Notes under the pieces: generated by a model | Told to the model about the DNA's origin: nothing | The model's input: the letters and a program-made list of their open reading frames with translations, nothing else | Databases searched by the model: none | Made by a program: the position numbers and the translations under genes | Part shown: one piece after another, positions 63,208 through 64,000 of the stretch | Layout: each line of letters opens with the position of its first letter | How positions within the stretch are numbered: position 1 is the stretch's first letter | Source of the DNA: Gimesia sp. | GTDB lineage: Bacteria; Planctomycetota; Planctomycetia; Planctomycetales; Planctomycetaceae | Reading direction: 5' to 3' | Length of the DNA stretch: 64,000 nt | Assembly: GCA_002706765.1 (NCBI GenBank) | Contig: PAJV01000010.1 | Location: 64,380-128,379 of the forward strand

Positions 63208-64000
63208 TTAAAGTTTGTGGACGAGATCGAGTGATTTATCAGGTGTGGCTTTGCCTTCCAGAATATCTGCAAAATGATTTGCCATCCAGGGAGTCTGCAA
63301 ACTTCCTTTTGAGGCAAAGCCGTTGAAGAATCCAATTTGAGGCTGCTGAGGATGCAGACCCATAATGGGTAAACGCCCCCGGATGACAGGGCGGACAGCA
63401 GCACGATGGTCTATAACCTCCACAGGAAGTTTTAGAAATTCGGACAGGCGCGAGCAGATTTCTTCTCTGCCTGCGAGAGTCGGTTCACAGTTAAGGTGTT
63501 CTCGATCATAGGTTGAACCGGCCCGGTAGAGATCCTCTTTCCAGTGAGCCAGCCAGATACCCCGGTGGACCACGCGTCGTTCCTGCAGTCCTGGAATTTT
63601 CAGAGTGAGTATTTCCCCTTTGGCTCCCTCAAATGGAATGGTTTTGAACCAGGGGTTTTGCTGACTGTGGATTCCTTCACAGAAAATGATTCTGTCAGCA
63701 GAAACGTTCCAACACGGCAGAATCACACGGTTGGATTCAAATTCAAGATCGTTAGCTGTGTCGAGGTTTGCTTCCAGAAAACAATCCTGTTTTATGAAAT
63801 GCGCGCGGGAGAGACGAAGATACGTCGGCACATCCAGTTGTCCGCCGCCGGTCATCTCAAAGCCGCCTTGACTCATCTCAAACGCACTCTTGTCGGCGAG
63901 TGGCTGCGGTACCGAAATCAGTTTTGGGAAGTGTGTTTGCGAACGTTGTCGATATTGTTCCTGCTCCTGTTCTGAAGAAAACAGTCGCAGCATCGGTTTC
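63208..64000 (-). CDS. DAO-family FAD-dependent oxidoreductase, C-terminal part
   Basis: The gene's start and its FAD-binding GxGxxG are outside the window; 263 codons are seen, with the frame still open at base 64000. HRAAVRPVIRGRLPIMGLHPQ followed by FFNGFASKGSLQTPWMANHFADIL is the C-terminal FAD region of the DAO fold, as in ThiO, glycine/sarcosine oxidase and the MnmC oxidoreductase. The stop is one base from the MnmM-like start (TAAaATG), so they are translated together. By context it may remove the carboxymethyl group of cmnm5U, as MnmC1 does. Glycine oxidase (ThiO-like) is the alternative. Confidence 0.8.
   Translation of the reverse strand, partial: KPMLRLFSSEQEQEQYRQRSQTHFPKLISVPQPLADKSAFEMSQGGFEMTGGGQLDVPTYLRLSRAHFIKQDCFLEANLDTANDLEFESNRVILPCWNVSADRIIFCEGIHSQQNPWFKTIPFEGAKGEILTLKIPGLQERRVVHRGIWLAHWKEDLYRAGSTYDREHLNCEPTLAGREEICSRLSEFLKLPVEVIDHRAAVRPVIRGRLPIMGLHPQQPQIGFFNGFASKGSLQTPWMANHFADILEGKATPDKSLDLVHKL

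Noticed and set aside
1-64000. CRISPR arrays, insertion sequences, prophage, tRNA and rRNA genes
   Set aside because: I looked for regular spaced repeats, transposase or integrase motifs and tRNA T-arm signatures in gaps and found none; a machine scan could still find something subtle.

Overview
The window reads as chromosomal DNA of a planctomycete (Planctomycetota, Planctomycetales). I infer this from the company of genes: a Tat-exported Gfo/Idh/MocA oxidoreductase, a DUF1552 + DUF1587/1592/1588/1585 pair, a sulfatase and an FGE-like protein, PQQ-propeller and malectin domains, a surface lipoprotein/DUF11 cluster and a MutL-like/DUF6754 membrane operon. The genus cannot be fixed without a search; a Gimesia-like organism would fit. 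No tRNA, rRNA, insertion sequence, prophage or CRISPR array was recognised. Gene density is high and both strands are used in operon-sized blocks.

Layout. 1-8 kb: secreted and Tat-exported degradative or redox proteins. 8-10.3 kb: a voltage-gated-like K+ channel with a zinc-ribbon tail, convergent with an MFS transporter. 10.6-17.8 kb: a tight seven-gene minus-strand operon of unknown function built around a MutL-like ASKHA ATPase and four membrane proteins. 18-24.5 kb: a minus-strand envelope block (vWA/TonB-like protein, LspA, TPR protein, ExbB, two ExbD, TatD, and a LolA-like protein upstream). 24.8-28.2 kb: three surface genes, two of them diverged paralogues. 28.6-38 kb: a STAS protein, a serine hydrolase, an acyltransferase, pdxJ, glnA, hsp20, a NagD-like phosphatase and an APS/PAPS reductase. 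38-46 kb: GH114-like, sulfatase, PQQ/malectin protein, trpS, pyrD. 46-51 kb: a small lipoprotein, a tailed HU protein, a YkgJ-like protein, MobA-like, GT39. 51.6-55.7 kb: leuA with its own leader, and sulfite reductase. 56-64 kb: pgpA, folD, small and low-complexity exported proteins, a dipeptidase, DUF2007, and a coupled MnmM-like/DAO-family pair.

The clearest discovery is upstream of leuA. A 17-codon leader peptide with eight leucines lies behind a good promoter and is followed by mutually exclusive antiterminator and terminator hairpins, which is a complete transcription attenuator. Other signals: four candidate sigma-54 (-24/-12) promoters, before a STAS gene, hsp20, a HAD gene, and a gene-free structured region that may encode a small RNA; the MutL/DUF6754 membrane operon as a candidate undescribed complex; and a methyltransferase and FAD oxidoreductase pair that may split the two activities of MnmC for tRNA wobble uridine modification.

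How the genes relate: cysH and cysI give assimilatory sulfate reduction; leuA, glnA, pyrD, pdxJ and folD are core anabolism; exported hydrolases, the sulfatase and exported oxidoreductases suit a life on sulfated or complex polysaccharides; the ExbBD/LspA/LolA-like/lipoprotein genes serve a Gram-negative-type envelope.
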